NCBI RefSeq assembly: GCF_015062935.1
Contig: NZ_SUTM01000001.1
Coordinates: forward strand, 112,824 to 176,823
Source of the DNA: Methanobrevibacter sp.
GTDB taxonomy: Archaea > Methanobacteriota > Methanobacteria > Methanobacteriales > Methanobacteriaceae
Length of the DNA: 64,000 nt
Reading direction: 5' to 3'
Shown: positions 19,194 to 28,638 of the stretch, piece by piece
Position numbering within the stretch: the stretch's first letter is position 1
Layout of the letters: each line of letters opens with the position of its first letter
Program-made: the position numbers and the translations under genes
The notes under the pieces: generated by a model
The model's database searches: none
Seen by the model: the letters and a program-made list of their open reading frames with translations, nothing else
Told to the model about the DNA's origin: nothing

Positions 19194-20672
19194 TTATACG
19201 TTATAGTAGTCTTTATTGATTGCAGGCAATTTTGCAAAAATAAATGGAACTACTATTAATACTACAGTAAGTATTGCCATGATGATAATACTTATGCTAT
19301 CAGCAGTAATTGCTGTTGAGTAAACTCCTTGAGCCCAAAGACCGAAGATACAAATAGGTAGAATGTATTTGATAACAGCTTTCCAGGTTTTTCCCACTTT
19401 GATTGATGAGTTACTGTTCAATGTATCAATCAAGTCGTCAAATTTGTAAACCCAACCAAAGATTATACATTCGAGAAGTATTGCGAATAACAATGCGAAA
19501 TTGTTTAAGTATGCGTCAAATACTCCGAGGATTGTACTTCCAGCACCGGTTGCAAAGATACATGAAATTAAAAATCCCACGATACAAACAACTGTTGCAG
19601 TCTTTTTACGTTCAATAAGGAATTTTTCTGAAATTGAATAACATACTCCCTCAAGAAGTGCAATGACTGATGTGATTCCTGCAAAGAGAATACACAAGAA
19701 GAATAATGGTCCGATAATATATGCAACGCCTCCCATTGTATTGAATACTTGTGGGAAAACAACGAATGCGAGACCTGTTCCTTCGGTTACAAGTTCATTG
19801 AATGGAATTCCTGTGGATAATGTCATGAATCCTAAAATTGAGAATATTCCAATTGAGTTAAACACTTCAAAACCGGAATTTGAAAATGCAACGATGACTG
19901 CATTGTCAACTAGTTTTGAACCTTCAGGCAAGTAACTTGCATAAGTCATTGCAATTGCCATACCTAAACTTAAGGAAAATACGATTTGTCCAAATGCCGC
20001 TAACCATACATTCAAATTAGTTAATGCGGACCAATCTGGAGTGAAAATCTGCGTATATCCAATTGAAGCACCTGGTAAAGTTAATGAGAATGCAACAATA
20101 ATTACAACTATTATACAAAGTAACGGGAGTAAAATTTTACTGACATTACCGATACCGTCATTCAAGTCTCTTTTGATAATGAACCATGCCATGAACCAAA
20201 TGACAAATACTGATACGAGAACATTCGGTACGATAGTAAATATTCCGGACATTGAATCTGTTGCATGTAAAACGTTATTTGCAAAGTATAAATCCGGATT
20301 TGCTCCCCATGCTTTTGTTAAACTCAATATAATATAAATGAAGTCCCATCCCACTACGCAGACGTAATAGGTTGTAATTAGAAATACGATTAATAATATG
20401 AACCATGCTACTGGTTCCAGTTTTTTACTTACTGAAAACAATATTCTTGCCAATGATTTCTTGAACTTGAATCCCACTGCATATTCCACTAAAACAAATG
20501 AAATTCCAAGCAGGAATAAAGAAACAATATATGGAATCATGAATGATCCTCCACCGTTGGAGTATAAAACGTTAGGGAAACGCCAGATGTTTCCAAGACC
20601 AACAGCAGAACCAATCATTGCCATCATGAATGCAAGATTACTGTTCCATTCTGATTTTTTTGTCTCTGTCAT
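19194..20672 (-). CDS. Sodium:neurotransmitter symporter (NSS/SNF) family transporter
   Basis: A 492-residue integral membrane protein with 11-12 helices. The N-terminal signature GSAVGLGNIWRFPNVLYSNGGGSF contains the unwound first helix and sodium ligands of the LeuT fold. FSLSLGMAIAMTYASYL and FSNSGFEVFNSIGIF match later core helices. Prokaryotic members import amino acids such as Trp, Leu or Ala with sodium; the substrate cannot be read from the sequence. The GTGAT-type ribosome binding site precedes the ATG, and a strong hairpin terminator follows. Confidence 0.93.
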   Translation of the reverse strand: MTETKKSEWNSNLAFMMAMIGSAVGLGNIWRFPNVLYSNGGGSFMIPYIVSLFLLGISFVLVEYAVGFKFKKSLARILFSVSKKLEPVAWFILLIVFLITTYYVCVVGWDFIYIILSLTKAWGANPDLYFANNVLHATDSMSGIFTIVPNVLVSVFVIWFMAWFIIKRDLNDGIGNVSKILLPLLCIIVVIIVAFSLTLPGASIGYTQIFTPDWSALTNLNVWLAAFGQIVFSLSLGMAIAMTYASYLPEGSKLVDNAVIVAFSNSGFEVFNSIGIFSILGFMTLSTGIPFNELVTEGTGLAFVVFPQVFNTMGGVAYIIGPLFFLCILFAGITSVIALLEGVCYSISEKFLIERKKTATVVCIVGFLISCIFATGAGSTILGVFDAYLNNFALLFAILLECIIFGWVYKFDDLIDTLNSNSSIKVGKTWKAVIKYILPICIFGLWAQGVYSTAITADSISIIIMAILTVVLIVVPFIFAKLPAINKDYYNV

Positions 20673-20886
20673 ATTATCACATTTAATTGAATATTATTAT
20701 TTTAGGCGTTTGAAGTTTATATATTATTTGTTTAATTTTGATTAACTCGTGTTATTTTTTCCTAAAAATCCTTGAATAAAATAGATATTTCTTATTTTTT
20801 TAAATGAATAATATTCGTTTTATAAAAATAGTGAAAAGTTAATAATATCTGATATGGTTTTTAAAGGTTTGTTTAAAAAATAAGAC

Positions 20887-20906
20887 ATGAGAGTGTTAAC
20901 TCTCAT
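20887..20906 (-). terminator. Terminator of the nucleotidyltransferase gene
   Basis: Perfect 8-bp stem ATGAGAGT/ACTCTCAT with a GTTA loop, a few bases after the stop of the minus-strand gene and followed on that strand by a T-rich run. Confidence 0.65.
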
Positions 20907-20912
20907 TTAGTT

Positions 20913-21986
20913 TTAAGCTGGACTTTCCTTAAGCTTTAAGTATTCATCAATTGCTTCACGGGTAGTTCCGACGACAATGCGGTAATGTGAAAACTCGCCA
21001 TTTACAATGACCTTTTCAACTTTGCCTTTTGCAACCACGTGCTCTCCGTCAACAACCTCTCCGGCATAGGTGTGTGTAAATGAAACAACCTCGTCTAAAG
21101 GAACATTCACGCCGTCAATGATTTCAACGTTTTCAATGGTGTATAGGGAAGGATTGTCGAAGGCTCCAAGGGCACTTACGATGTCACATTCGATTTGAGC
21201 TATTCCCTGAGGTTCGTAAACTGTATCTCCCCAGGTTCCTTCAATTTCATCATAATCCTTAGTGGCTAAGATATCAAATAAAGTTCCGTTGATTGTTCCT
21301 CTGTTTGCTTTTCTGTTTTCATACCATCTGAATTCTTCTTTGGTCAGGCTTTCATCAAACATTCTTTTGTCATATACAAAATCCCAGTAGTCATTGGTAA
21401 TTCCTTCAACGGTAATGTGTTTGTCAACTTCTGGGATGTAGACTTCTTTTCCGCGATGTTCTTTAAAAGCGGCAATTGCTCTTCTGTGGTTGTCAAGACC
21501 ATATACAACAAAGTCCAAATCAGATACATCACTTTTTTGAAGGCCAGGCAATATTGATCCTGAAATTCCTAAATGGTCATAAGGGATGTCCGCCATGAAA
21601 TGGAAAAAGTCAGCAACGTCCATTAATTTGGCAATCAATTCTGGATTTTTGACTTCGCCGCCACTTTCAAAAGTCTTTTTAAGACCTAAAAGTCTTTCTT
21701 CTGGTTTAATTACTTTTTCAACTTTGTCCAAAGGAACACCCATCATTTCAACATTGGTCACATCGCTGAAATATAAATAATCTGGATGGTTTTCCCTTAA
21801 ATAACTATATGCCTCTTCTGAACCTACTTTTCGATAGCGTTTACCGTCCTTTTCACGGTCACCATCAGGGTCAGGAACATATCTTAAAAATGAAATTACT
21901 CTGTTTTCTGGATGAATGTAATTTGTTGATGCGAAATATAAATCGTCACTTGTGTAAATAAAATCTCTAGTTCTTACTTGCTTCAT
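20913..21986 (-). CDS. Predicted nucleotidyltransferase (Pol beta-like fold)
   Basis: A 357-residue protein. The central GSILPGLQKSDVSDLDFVVYG is the Pol beta-type signature (GSxxxG followed by SDxDF), with the two metal-binding Asp residues intact. The N-terminal 120 residues (YTSDDLYFASTNYIHPENR, RYVPDPDGDREKDGKRYRKV) look like a separate substrate domain typical of an archaeal family annotated only as predicted nucleotidyltransferase. The C-terminal 100 residues form a beta-rich domain. Substrate unknown. Its base composition is somewhat richer in G and C than its neighbours. Confidence 0.75.
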   Translation of the reverse strand: MKQVRTRDFIYTSDDLYFASTNYIHPENRVISFLRYVPDPDGDREKDGKRYRKVGSEEAYSYLRENHPDYLYFSDVTNVEMMGVPLDKVEKVIKPEERLLGLKKTFESGGEVKNPELIAKLMDVADFFHFMADIPYDHLGISGSILPGLQKSDVSDLDFVVYGLDNHRRAIAAFKEHRGKEVYIPEVDKHITVEGITNDYWDFVYDKRMFDESLTKEEFRWYENRKANRGTINGTLFDILATKDYDEIEGTWGDTVYEPQGIAQIECDIVSALGAFDNPSLYTIENVEIIDGVNVPLDEVVSFTHTYAGEVVDGEHVVAKGKVEKVIVNGEFSHYRIVVGTTREAIDEYLKLKESPA

Positions 21987-22036
21987 AATATTTGCCCCTT
22001 ATTTTAATTTTGATTTTTTAGTTATTAAAATTTTCA

Positions 22037-22212
22037 ATGATGAGCGCCATAGTTGGTAAAACAAATAATTGGAAATAACAATAGGGGATAAGGAAACATT
22101 CACTGAATTATATGATGAAATTCAAAATGTGTGCAATTCAGCTATGATGTCCAAAAAGGCAAAATCAACAATTGAATATTTGGGATTAAATTTTCACGGT
22201 TTTTTATATTAA
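22037..22212 (+). pseudogene. Possible small gene remnant
   Basis: Between the nucleotidyltransferase and the DUF366 gene, a 13-codon frame from ATG 22037 (MMSAIVGKTNNWK) ends in TAA. A second frame from TTG 22069 to 22212 reads ITIGDKETFTELYDEIQN and ends TIEYLGLNFHGFLY. The two overlap and would join into one peptide of about 57 residues by a frame change near 22076. The amino-acid composition looks protein-like, but I do not recognise the family. The rest of the 298-bp gap holds only AT-rich promoter-like sequence. Confidence 0.25.
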
Positions 22213-22284
22213 TTCAAATACGATACTTTTTTTAATATCTTTAACTAAATATTAATAGTAATTTAATAATTTTAGGTTTTTATC

Positions 22285-22878
22285 ATGAATATTACTCATA
22301 GACATGTTGATGAAATTTTTGAATATGACGGTAGTCAAATCAATCCGTCATGGGCTTTTCAGGAGTTTGGAATTTATGGATCATCTGTTGTAACATGGAT
22401 AGGGCCTGTAAACATAACTCCGGATAATCTAAAAGACTTTGCTGATGTCGGCCTTGAAATCAAGTCAAATTATATGGTAAATTTCATTTGTGAGTTTTTT
22501 GACCAGCAGCCTCCAAATATGAGAATTGCTTATTTAAGGCAAAGGCTTCTTGTAATGATATTTAGAGAAATTCTAACTGAATATGGTATTGCAACAAAAA
22601 GGGAAGGTGATGACATATTTGTTGAGGATAGAAAACTTTCCATTTCCATTGCAAGTATTTCCCTAAGTTCTGCAAAAATTCATTTTGCACTTAATTTGGA
22701 AGATAAAGGAACTCCAAATGATGTTGAAACCATAGGATTGTATGATATTGAAGTAAATGAAAAACAGGTATTCAATCAGGATAATCTTTTAGAATTAATA
22801 AACAAAACTGTAACCAGATTTGTTGATGAGCTTGAAACAATAGAAAACGATATAAGTAAAACCAAGGTGTTAGGATGA
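22285..22878 (+). CDS. DUF366 family protein, archaeosine-operon member
   Basis: A 197-residue archaeal protein matching the DUF366 family (opening with [31 protein letters not shown], later [18 protein letters not shown]). No membrane segment or cysteine cluster is visible. Its function is not established as far as I know. Its stop overlaps the queD start (ATGA, 22875-22878), and queD overlaps queE in the same way, which ties it to 7-deazaguanine or archaeosine synthesis by context. Confidence 0.75.
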   Translation: MNITHRHVDEIFEYDGSQINPSWAFQEFGIYGSSVVTWIGPVNITPDNLKDFADVGLEIKSNYMVNFICEFFDQQPPNMRIAYLRQRLLVMIFREILTEYGIATKREGDDIFVEDRKLSISIASISLSSAKIHFALNLEDKGTPNDVETIGLYDIEVNEKQVFNQDNLLELINKTVTRFVDELETIENDISKTKVLG

Positions 22879-23393
22879 AAATTTTAATTAATGGTATTCA
22901 ATCAAATTTAAGATTCTCATCAGCTCATATAATTCCAGGTCATGAATCCTGCGGATTTATTCATGGGCATTCATATTTCGTAGATATCGAAATTGAAGGT
23001 GAAAGAGCTGGTGAATTTGAATTTGTAGTGGATTTTAAAGATGTGAAAAAATATACAAAGGCAATTTGTGATGAACTCGACCACAGATTGTTAATTCCAG
23101 TTTATAATAAGTTAATCGATTTCAAAGATTTTGACAAAAAGTCAGATTCTATTTTTGATTTGAAAAAGGAAGGTTCAGTTCATTTTAAAATTGATGGAAA
23201 GGGATATTCCATTCCTTCCGAGGATTGTATATTTTTACCTCTTCCTTATACTTCAGCAGAAGAGTTGTCAAAATTCTTTGCTGAAACTTTAGCAAAAAAA
23301 CTCTCTGAAAGTTATGATAATTTGGAGTATGTTTCAGTTTGTGTTAATGAAGGAATTGGTCAAGGGGCTATGTACAGGAAAGATTTAGAATGA
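22875..23393 (+). CDS. queD: 6-carboxy-5,6,7,8-tetrahydropterin synthase, QueD/PTPS family
   Basis: Converts 7,8-dihydroneopterin triphosphate to 6-carboxytetrahydropterin, the second step towards preQ0 and archaeosine. The 172-residue protein has the PTPS zinc site: the first His in [15 protein letters not shown] and [13 protein letters not shown], with the catalytic Cys (ESCGFIHGH). LDHRLL carries a further catalytic His. It is slightly longer than bacterial QueD owing to an insert near residues 75-110. It is translationally coupled on both sides. Confidence 0.88.
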   Translation: MKILINGIQSNLRFSSAHIIPGHESCGFIHGHSYFVDIEIEGERAGEFEFVVDFKDVKKYTKAICDELDHRLLIPVYNKLIDFKDFDKKSDSIFDLKKEGSVHFKIDGKGYSIPSEDCIFLPLPYTSAEELSKFFAETLAKKLSESYDNLEYVSVCVNEGIGQGAMYRKDLE

Positions 23394-24088
23394 AAGCCCC
23401 TGTAATTGAAATCTTCTCCTCTTTTCAAGGTGAAGGATTATTAATTGGTGAAAGGCAGATATTTGTTAGATTTGCTGGCTGTAACTTAAATTGTAACTAT
23501 TGCGACACCAATGACAGTAAATCAGAATCATCAGGAAAGTTAATGACTCCGAATGAAGTTTCAGAGGAAATAAGAAAAATTATAACTCCTGACTGTAAGA
23601 CCATATCATTTACTGGAGGTGAGCCTAGCCTTTATCCAGAATTTATTAATGAGGTTAGTAAGAATTTTAATTTAAGTATAATGCTTGAAACTAATGGGAC
23701 TTTGCCGGATAATATTGATTTAATCGACGATTTGGATATTGTTTCTTTGGATATTAAACTACCGGAACATTTTAATGAAGAATTTGATGAAAGTATTTTT
23801 ATTAATGAGATTAAATCACTAAATTTATTAATAGCGAAGTCCATAAATGTATATTGTAAAGTAGTTATATTGCCTTCAACAAAAATAAAGTCATTTAAAG
23901 AGGTAGTTGAAAAATTATCGCAAAATATTTCAAACAAAAGCAACCTTAAAATAATTATCCAACCATCTAGTCCATTAGAAGACTGGAGAGATATTAATTT
24001 TAGATTATTTAGTTTTTCTGAAATTGTTGGGCAATATTTTGATGTTTCCACCATTCCTCAAATCCATAAAATTTTGGATATTGAGTAA
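23390..24088 (+). CDS. queE: 7-carboxy-7-deazaguanine synthase QueE, radical SAM enzyme
   Basis: A 232-residue radical SAM enzyme that contracts 6-carboxytetrahydropterin to 7-carboxy-7-deazaguanine. The start is [22 protein letters not shown] as in QueE proteins. The cluster motif CNLNCNYC is a CX3CX2C, and [11 protein letters not shown] is the SAM-binding GGE motif. The last gene of the DUF366-queD-queE operon; queC and the archaeosine transglycosylase are not in the window. Confidence 0.92.
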   Translation: MKAPVIEIFSSFQGEGLLIGERQIFVRFAGCNLNCNYCDTNDSKSESSGKLMTPNEVSEEIRKIITPDCKTISFTGGEPSLYPEFINEVSKNFNLSIMLETNGTLPDNIDLIDDLDIVSLDIKLPEHFNEEFDESIFINEIKSLNLLIAKSINVYCKVVILPSTKIKSFKEVVEKLSQNISNKSNLKIIIQPSSPLEDWRDINFRLFSFSEIVGQYFDVSTIPQIHKILDIE

Positions 24089-24150
24089 TTTTGTTTTTAA
24101 TATTGATTTTATATGATTTTTGAAGTGCAATTGTAAATTGAGGTGTGAAA

Positions 24151-25086
24151 ATGAAAGATAAAACATCCGTTAACAGAAAATCAAATACAGGTGCAGTTGA
24201 ACGTGAGACAAAAGTTCATGATAAAGAAGGAGACATCATGGCTATTGCAACTAGAGATGTAGTTTCAATTCCTCCTTCAAAAAGTATTAAAGACACTGCT
24301 AAAGTAATGATGGAACACGAATTCAGAAGGTTACCAATCACTGATCCGGGTTCTGGTAAGTTATTAGGTATTGTAACAGTAATGGATATATTAGATTTCT
24401 TTGGTGGAGGAAAAAAATTCAACATTATTGAGAAAAAATACGAAGATAACTTCTTAGCTGCAATCAACGAACCTGTTAAAGAAATCATGACTCGTGATTT
24501 GATTACATTATCTACTAAAGCTTCAATTGCTGAAACTATCGATGCTATGTTATCAAATCAATTAGGAGCTATTCCTCTTATTGATGCTGATGAAAAACTC
24601 GCAGGTATTGTAACAGAAAGGGATATTGCTTTATCTTTAGCAGGTATGGCAGGTAAAGACACTGTACAAGATTATATGAGTACAAAAGTTTTCACTACTA
24701 CTCCAGGTACACCATTGGAAGGTGCATGTAAAATCATGGTTAGGAATAGTCTAAGAAGAATTCCTATTGTTGGTGGTGAAGCTGACATTTCTAAAGCAGC
24801 TAAAAAATTATTAGGTATCTTAACTTCCACTGATGTTATCAGATACTTAAATGCAAAAGAATTATTCGATAATTTAAATTCCAATTTAGCAACTGACGTT
24901 TTAAAAACTGTTATTTCTGATATCATGGTTAAAGAACCAGTAACTGTTGAACCAACAATGACAATTGGTGAGTTATGTGAACTCTTTGCTGAAAAGAATA
25001 TTGGTGGAGTACCAGTTGTTAAAGATGACAAAGTAATGGGAATCATTACTGAAAGAGATATTTTAAACGCAGTTAAAAGATATTAA
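24151..25086 (+). CDS. Protein with four CBS domains
   Basis: A 311-residue cytoplasmic protein. After a 25-residue polar N-terminus it has four CBS motifs in two Bateman pairs: SKSIKDTAKVMMEHEFRRLPIT, KASIAETIDAMLSNQLGAIPLI, GTPLEGACKIMVRNSLRRIPIV and TMTIGELCELFAEKNIGGVPVV, each followed by a LxGIVT or MGIITERD strand. No catalytic domain is attached. Such proteins usually sense adenine nucleotides or SAM. Start chosen at ATG 24151, preceded by GAGGTG; GTG 24145 lies inside that site. Confidence 0.88.
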   Translation: MKDKTSVNRKSNTGAVERETKVHDKEGDIMAIATRDVVSIPPSKSIKDTAKVMMEHEFRRLPITDPGSGKLLGIVTVMDILDFFGGGKKFNIIEKKYEDNFLAAINEPVKEIMTRDLITLSTKASIAETIDAMLSNQLGAIPLIDADEKLAGIVTERDIALSLAGMAGKDTVQDYMSTKVFTTTPGTPLEGACKIMVRNSLRRIPIVGGEADISKAAKKLLGILTSTDVIRYLNAKELFDNLNSNLATDVLKTVISDIMVKEPVTVEPTMTIGELCELFAEKNIGGVPVVKDDKVMGIITERDILNAVKRY

Positions 25087-25109
25087 AAAAACTTAAAGGA
25101 GATGATAAT

Positions 25110-25910
25110 ATGCAAATTAAGAATTTGATGTCTGAGGATTTAATTACTGTAGACAAAGATCAAAATCTTTCTGATGCTTTAAAATTGTTACGTAAACATA
25201 ATGTTTCACGTTTACCAGTAACTAATAATAAAGAATTAGTCGGTATTATTTCTGAAAGGGACATAGCTAACAAGCTCGGTTCTTCAAAATATGAAAGTAT
25301 GCCTGCATCAAGACTTCATATTTCATCTGTAATGGTTAAAGATGTATTTACAGTTCCAAAAACAATGCAATTAGAAGATGTTGCAAAATTAATGTTGGAT
25401 AATGGAATAGGATCTGTTCCTGTCATGGATGATGAAAAAATGGTAGGTATTGTTTCAAAAGCAGATTTTGTTACCCTTGCTACCGGAATTGCATTTGATA
25501 AGATAACTGTAAAAGAAATAATGTCTAAAAAGTTAGTCACAGTGTCCCCAACAGAAAGGATAGTTCATGCAAGAAGACAAATGCTTGAAGCTCATGTTGG
25601 AAGGGTGCCTGTTGTAGATGATGATGAACTTGTTGGAATGATTACTTCTAAAGATTTGATGAGAGCATTCATTGACTTTAGGAAAAAAGTTCCGGAAAAA
25701 TACCAAAAATCTCAAATTAAAGAGCTTTTAGTTGAAGACATCATGTCTACTAAACCAACTTTTGTATCAAAAGATATGTCTATTACTGAAGTATCTGAAT
25801 TGATTATGGAAACCGGATACAATGGTTTGCCTGTTGTTGAAGATGGTGAAGTAGTAGGTATCATTACACAAACAGATATTTTAAAACTAATTGAAAAATT
25901 AGAATCTTAG
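25110..25910 (+). CDS. Second protein with four CBS domains
   Basis: A 266-residue protein made only of four CBS repeats (NLSDALKLLRKHNVSRLPVT, QLEDVAKLMLDNGIGSVPVM, IVHARRQMLEAHVGRVPVV, SITEVSELIMETGYNGLPVV). It lies 23 bp after the other CBS gene, with AAGGAGATG before its ATG, so the pair is co-transcribed and may form one regulator. A hairpin terminator follows directly. No partner enzyme is encoded next to them. Confidence 0.88.
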   Translation: MQIKNLMSEDLITVDKDQNLSDALKLLRKHNVSRLPVTNNKELVGIISERDIANKLGSSKYESMPASRLHISSVMVKDVFTVPKTMQLEDVAKLMLDNGIGSVPVMDDEKMVGIVSKADFVTLATGIAFDKITVKEIMSKKLVTVSPTERIVHARRQMLEAHVGRVPVVDDDELVGMITSKDLMRAFIDFRKKVPEKYQKSQIKELLVEDIMSTKPTFVSKDMSITEVSELIMETGYNGLPVVEDGEVVGIITQTDILKLIEKLES

Positions 25911-25914
25911 ATTA

Positions 25915-25935
25915 AGTATAGTTTTTAACTATACT
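25915..25935 (+). terminator. Terminator of the CBS-protein operon
   Basis: Perfect 9-bp stem AGTATAGTT/AACTATACT with a TTT loop, four bases after the stop codon, followed by AC and a run of eight T. Confidence 0.8.
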
Positions 25936-25963
25936 ACTTTTTTTTATTTTAGGGGGTTTAAAA

Positions 25964-26767
25964 ATTACTCTAACATCATTTTTAGGTCCTAAAGGAACAT
26001 TCACTCACGAAGCTGCCAGTATGGTCAGTGACGATTTAATCCCATATTGTACAATTCCTGCTGTTTTGGAAAGTGTATTTAATGATGAATGTTCAATGGG
26101 TGTTGTTCCTATAGAAAATTCTATTGAAGGACCAGTCGGTATTACATTAGATTCATTAGCCCATAAATTTGATTTAAAGATATTTAAAGAAATTATTATT
26201 CCAATAAATCAAAATTTAATAGTTAATCCGGGTTGTAAGTTGGAGGATATTGAAGATGTATATTCTCATGCTCAGGCACTGGCACAGTGTCAGGAGTTTG
26301 TCAGTAAAAACAATATTCAGCCTCATTATGCCATAAGTACTGCAAGGGCAGCAAAAGATATAATTGGACATAAAACTAAAGCGGCAATAGGAAATTCCAA
26401 AATTGTAGAATTATATGGCCTTGAAATTTTGAAATCCAATATTCAGGATGTGGACAATAACGCTACACGTTTTGTTGTTATTTCAAAAGAGGACCATAAA
26501 AAAACAGGCAGAGATAAAACTTCAATTATATTTTCTATTTATGAGGATAAACCTGGTGGATTGTATAAAATTCTTGGAATTTTTGAAAAGAATAACATTA
26601 ACTTAACAAAAATTGAATCCCGACCATCTAAACGAGGTTTGGGCAAATATTTGTTCTTTGTTGATTTTATTGGCCATCATGAAGATGAAGTGGTTCAAGA
26701 TATATTGAAGGAAATTGAAGACAATACATATTATTTAAAGATTTTAGGTTCTTATCCTGAATTTTAA
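25964..26767 (+). CDS. pheA: Prephenate dehydratase, apparent non-standard start codon
   Basis: Converts prephenate to phenylpyruvate in phenylalanine synthesis. The catalytic domain shows LGPKGTFTHEAASM, GVVPIENSIEGPVG and the catalytic DVDNNATRFVVI (TRF). A C-terminal ACT domain begins at SIIFSIYEDKPGGLYKILGIFEKNNINLTKIESRPSK, the Phe-feedback signature. The conserved N-terminus is upstream of the first in-frame ATG (26021). No ATG, GTG or TTG is in frame before it; AGGGGG at 25951-25956 places an ATT at 25964 at ideal distance. I take that as the start (267 residues), by inference. Confidence 0.85.
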   Translation: MTLTSFLGPKGTFTHEAASMVSDDLIPYCTIPAVLESVFNDECSMGVVPIENSIEGPVGITLDSLAHKFDLKIFKEIIIPINQNLIVNPGCKLEDIEDVYSHAQALAQCQEFVSKNNIQPHYAISTARAAKDIIGHKTKAAIGNSKIVELYGLEILKSNIQDVDNNATRFVVISKEDHKKTGRDKTSIIFSIYEDKPGGLYKILGIFEKNNINLTKIESRPSKRGLGKYLFFVDFIGHHEDEVVQDILKEIEDNTYYLKILGSYPEF

Positions 26768-26827
26768 GTAAACTTTAAATTAATGTTTATATAAAATTAA
26801 GTATGTATAATTCAGGGGAGGGTAGGC

Positions 26828-27532
26828 ATGTCAGAAGATAGAGAAAAACTTCTAAAAGTTATGAGTAGTTTGGAATCTGATTATAAATCTGGTAAAATTT
26901 CTGCTGAAAAATACAGTTATTTCAGATCTAAATATGAAGATAAACTAAACTCCATTGATGCTAAGGCTGCTACTAGAAGAATTAGATCAATGCAAGGTAA
27001 ATCCTCTAATACTCAGAAGAAAAGAAGGAAAAAACCTACCAAAAACAAGAAAAAAGAAGAACAAGATTTAGTTCAGAAATATATTATCAATCCTAAAAAA
27101 TCCGATTCAAAATATAATAAAAAGGATAAGTCTTCAATGGACAGTGGAACTTTTAAATTGCTATTGTTGTTAATATTGGTAATAGGTTTCACTGCAGGTA
27201 CTGCTTATGGAATTTTTAATTTGGATTTTGGAGCTATAACTGATTCAGAAACAGTTGCTGTTGTTGATGATACTGCATTCCCTGAATTTAAAGCAGATGT
27301 TAAGCTGAATAACACAACAACTGTCCAAACCACATATAATAACAGTTATAGTACTTATGATAATACGAATGATGATATAGAAACTACTACGGATGACTCC
27401 AGTGATACTTATGACAGCTCATATGATAGTCAGCAGTCACAACAGCAAGGCAGTCAATCCTCTCAATCTCAAAGTTCGTCAGATTCGGGATCAAGTAGTC
27501 AATCTGGAAGTCAGGATGATGGCAATGGATAA
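26828..27532 (+). CDS. Single-pass membrane protein with Ser/Gln-rich outer tail
   Basis: A 234-residue protein of unknown function. Residues 1-60 are a charged helical segment (LLKVMSSLESDYKSGKISAEKYSYFRSKYEDKL). Residues 60-105 are very basic. One membrane helix follows (FKLLLLLILVIGFTAGTAYGIF, about 110-131), then an outer region of about 100 residues rich in Ser, Thr, Asn, Gln and Asp. The basic-inside rule places the N-terminus in the cytoplasm. The tail looks like a disordered wall-spanning linker. The next gene is a secreted protein 24 bp on. Confidence 0.7.
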   Translation: MSEDREKLLKVMSSLESDYKSGKISAEKYSYFRSKYEDKLNSIDAKAATRRIRSMQGKSSNTQKKRRKKPTKNKKKEEQDLVQKYIINPKKSDSKYNKKDKSSMDSGTFKLLLLLILVIGFTAGTAYGIFNLDFGAITDSETVAVVDDTAFPEFKADVKLNNTTTVQTTYNNSYSTYDNTNDDIETTTDDSSDTYDSSYDSQQSQQQGSQSSQSQSSSDSGSSSQSGSQDDGNG

Positions 27533-27556
27533 AATTATTCCATTATAGGTGATATT

Positions 27557-28102
27557 ATGAAAGAAAATATTTTTAAAGGAAGTATAATTATTTTAATACT
27601 TTGTTTATTCTTAATTTCAGTTTCTGCTGTGGCCAGTGCGAATAATGATACTAATGTGAATATATTGACTTTATCTAAAGGAGGTATAACCATGCAATAT
27701 CCTTCAGATTGGGGTAGTTCTCGTGCTATATCCAATTATTCTGTTATGGCTATATCTAAACTTGATTCTATTGATGCATTCGGTATTGGTCAGGTTAATG
27801 TCAATATTGAAAAGAAACCTCTTGATGGAGATTTTAATACATTTTTGAATGAAACCTATGAGTCTATGCAAAAGGATAGTTCATTCCAGTTAGTTTCCTC
27901 CGGAAATGTTGCAATTTCAGGTAAGGAAGCTGTAGAATATATTTATTCTTCTACTCAAAATGGTGCTCAAAAGGAACATAAGGCAGTCTGGTTTGAAAAA
28001 GGAGGACAGGCTTATGTTATTATGTATAGTGCTCCATTAGACAAATTTGAAGATAATTTGTATGTGTTTGATTATATTTTATCAAATATTAAAATTACTT
28101 AA
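27557..28102 (+). CDS. Secreted PsbP-like protein
   Basis: A 181-residue protein with an N-terminal signal sequence (IIILILCLFLISVSAVASA, cleavage likely near residue 28). The mature part resembles PsbP-like or DUF1795-type folds: GGITMQYPSDWG, VNVNIEKKPLDGDFNTFLNETYESMQ, FQLVSSGNVAISGKEAVEYIYSS, then AVWFEKGGQAYVIMYSAP. The function of archaeal members is unknown. It probably forms a unit with the membrane protein upstream. GGTGAT precedes the ATG. Confidence 0.7.
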   Translation: MKENIFKGSIIILILCLFLISVSAVASANNDTNVNILTLSKGGITMQYPSDWGSSRAISNYSVMAISKLDSIDAFGIGQVNVNIEKKPLDGDFNTFLNETYESMQKDSSFQLVSSGNVAISGKEAVEYIYSSTQNGAQKEHKAVWFEKGGQAYVIMYSAPLDKFEDNLYVFDYILSNIKIT

Positions 28103-28127
28103 TTTTATTTTTTTTTAAGGTGTTTTT

Positions 28128-28637
28128 ATGATTATTTTATGTGTTACTGGCAGTATTGCTGCAACAGAATCAATTAAATTAGCTCGTGAGCTTCGAAGAA
28201 ATGATTTGGAAGTGAAATGTTTCATGAGCGAATCTGCATGTGAAATCATTCATCCTAATGCAATGGAATTTGCAACAGGCAATGAAGTGGTAACTGAATT
28301 AACCGGTAAAATTGAGCATGTCAAATACTCTCAGGAAGATTTGATTTTAGTTGCTCCGGCTACCGCAAATACTATATCCAAATTTGCATATAAGATAGCT
28401 GACAATCCTATTTCTACTTTATTGATTACTGCTTATGGTCATGATACTCCTATAATTTTTGTTCCTTCAATGCATGATTCAATGTACAAGGCAATTAAGG
28501 GAAATATTGAAATGATTAAAAAAGAGGGATCTGCAACTTTCATTAAACCTAGAATGGATGAAGGTAAAGCCAAATTCCCATCTAAAGAAGATATTGTTTT
28601 AGAATCTTTAAGAACTATTAATTTACATAAGGATTGA
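28128..28637 (+). CDS. coaBC: Phosphopantothenoylcysteine decarboxylase part of a split CoaBC
   Basis: N-terminal flavoprotein half (169 residues) of the coenzyme A enzyme CoaBC. VTGSIAATESIKLARELRR binds FMN; APATANTISKFAYKIADN and FVPSMHDSMY match the family's conserved loops. AAGGTG precedes the ATG. The frame stops at TGA 28635-28637 right where a fused CoaBC would pass into its synthetase half, and that half continues in the +1 frame. Removing one T of the TT at 28634-28635 would join both halves as HKDDIIKGKKVLISLGGTYEP. Either a true split, a frameshift mutation, recoding or a sequence error. Confidence 0.85.
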   Translation: MIILCVTGSIAATESIKLARELRRNDLEVKCFMSESACEIIHPNAMEFATGNEVVTELTGKIEHVKYSQEDLILVAPATANTISKFAYKIADNPISTLLITAYGHDTPIIFVPSMHDSMYKAIKGNIEMIKKEGSATFIKPRMDEGKAKFPSKEDIVLESLRTINLHKD

Positions 28638-28638
28638 T

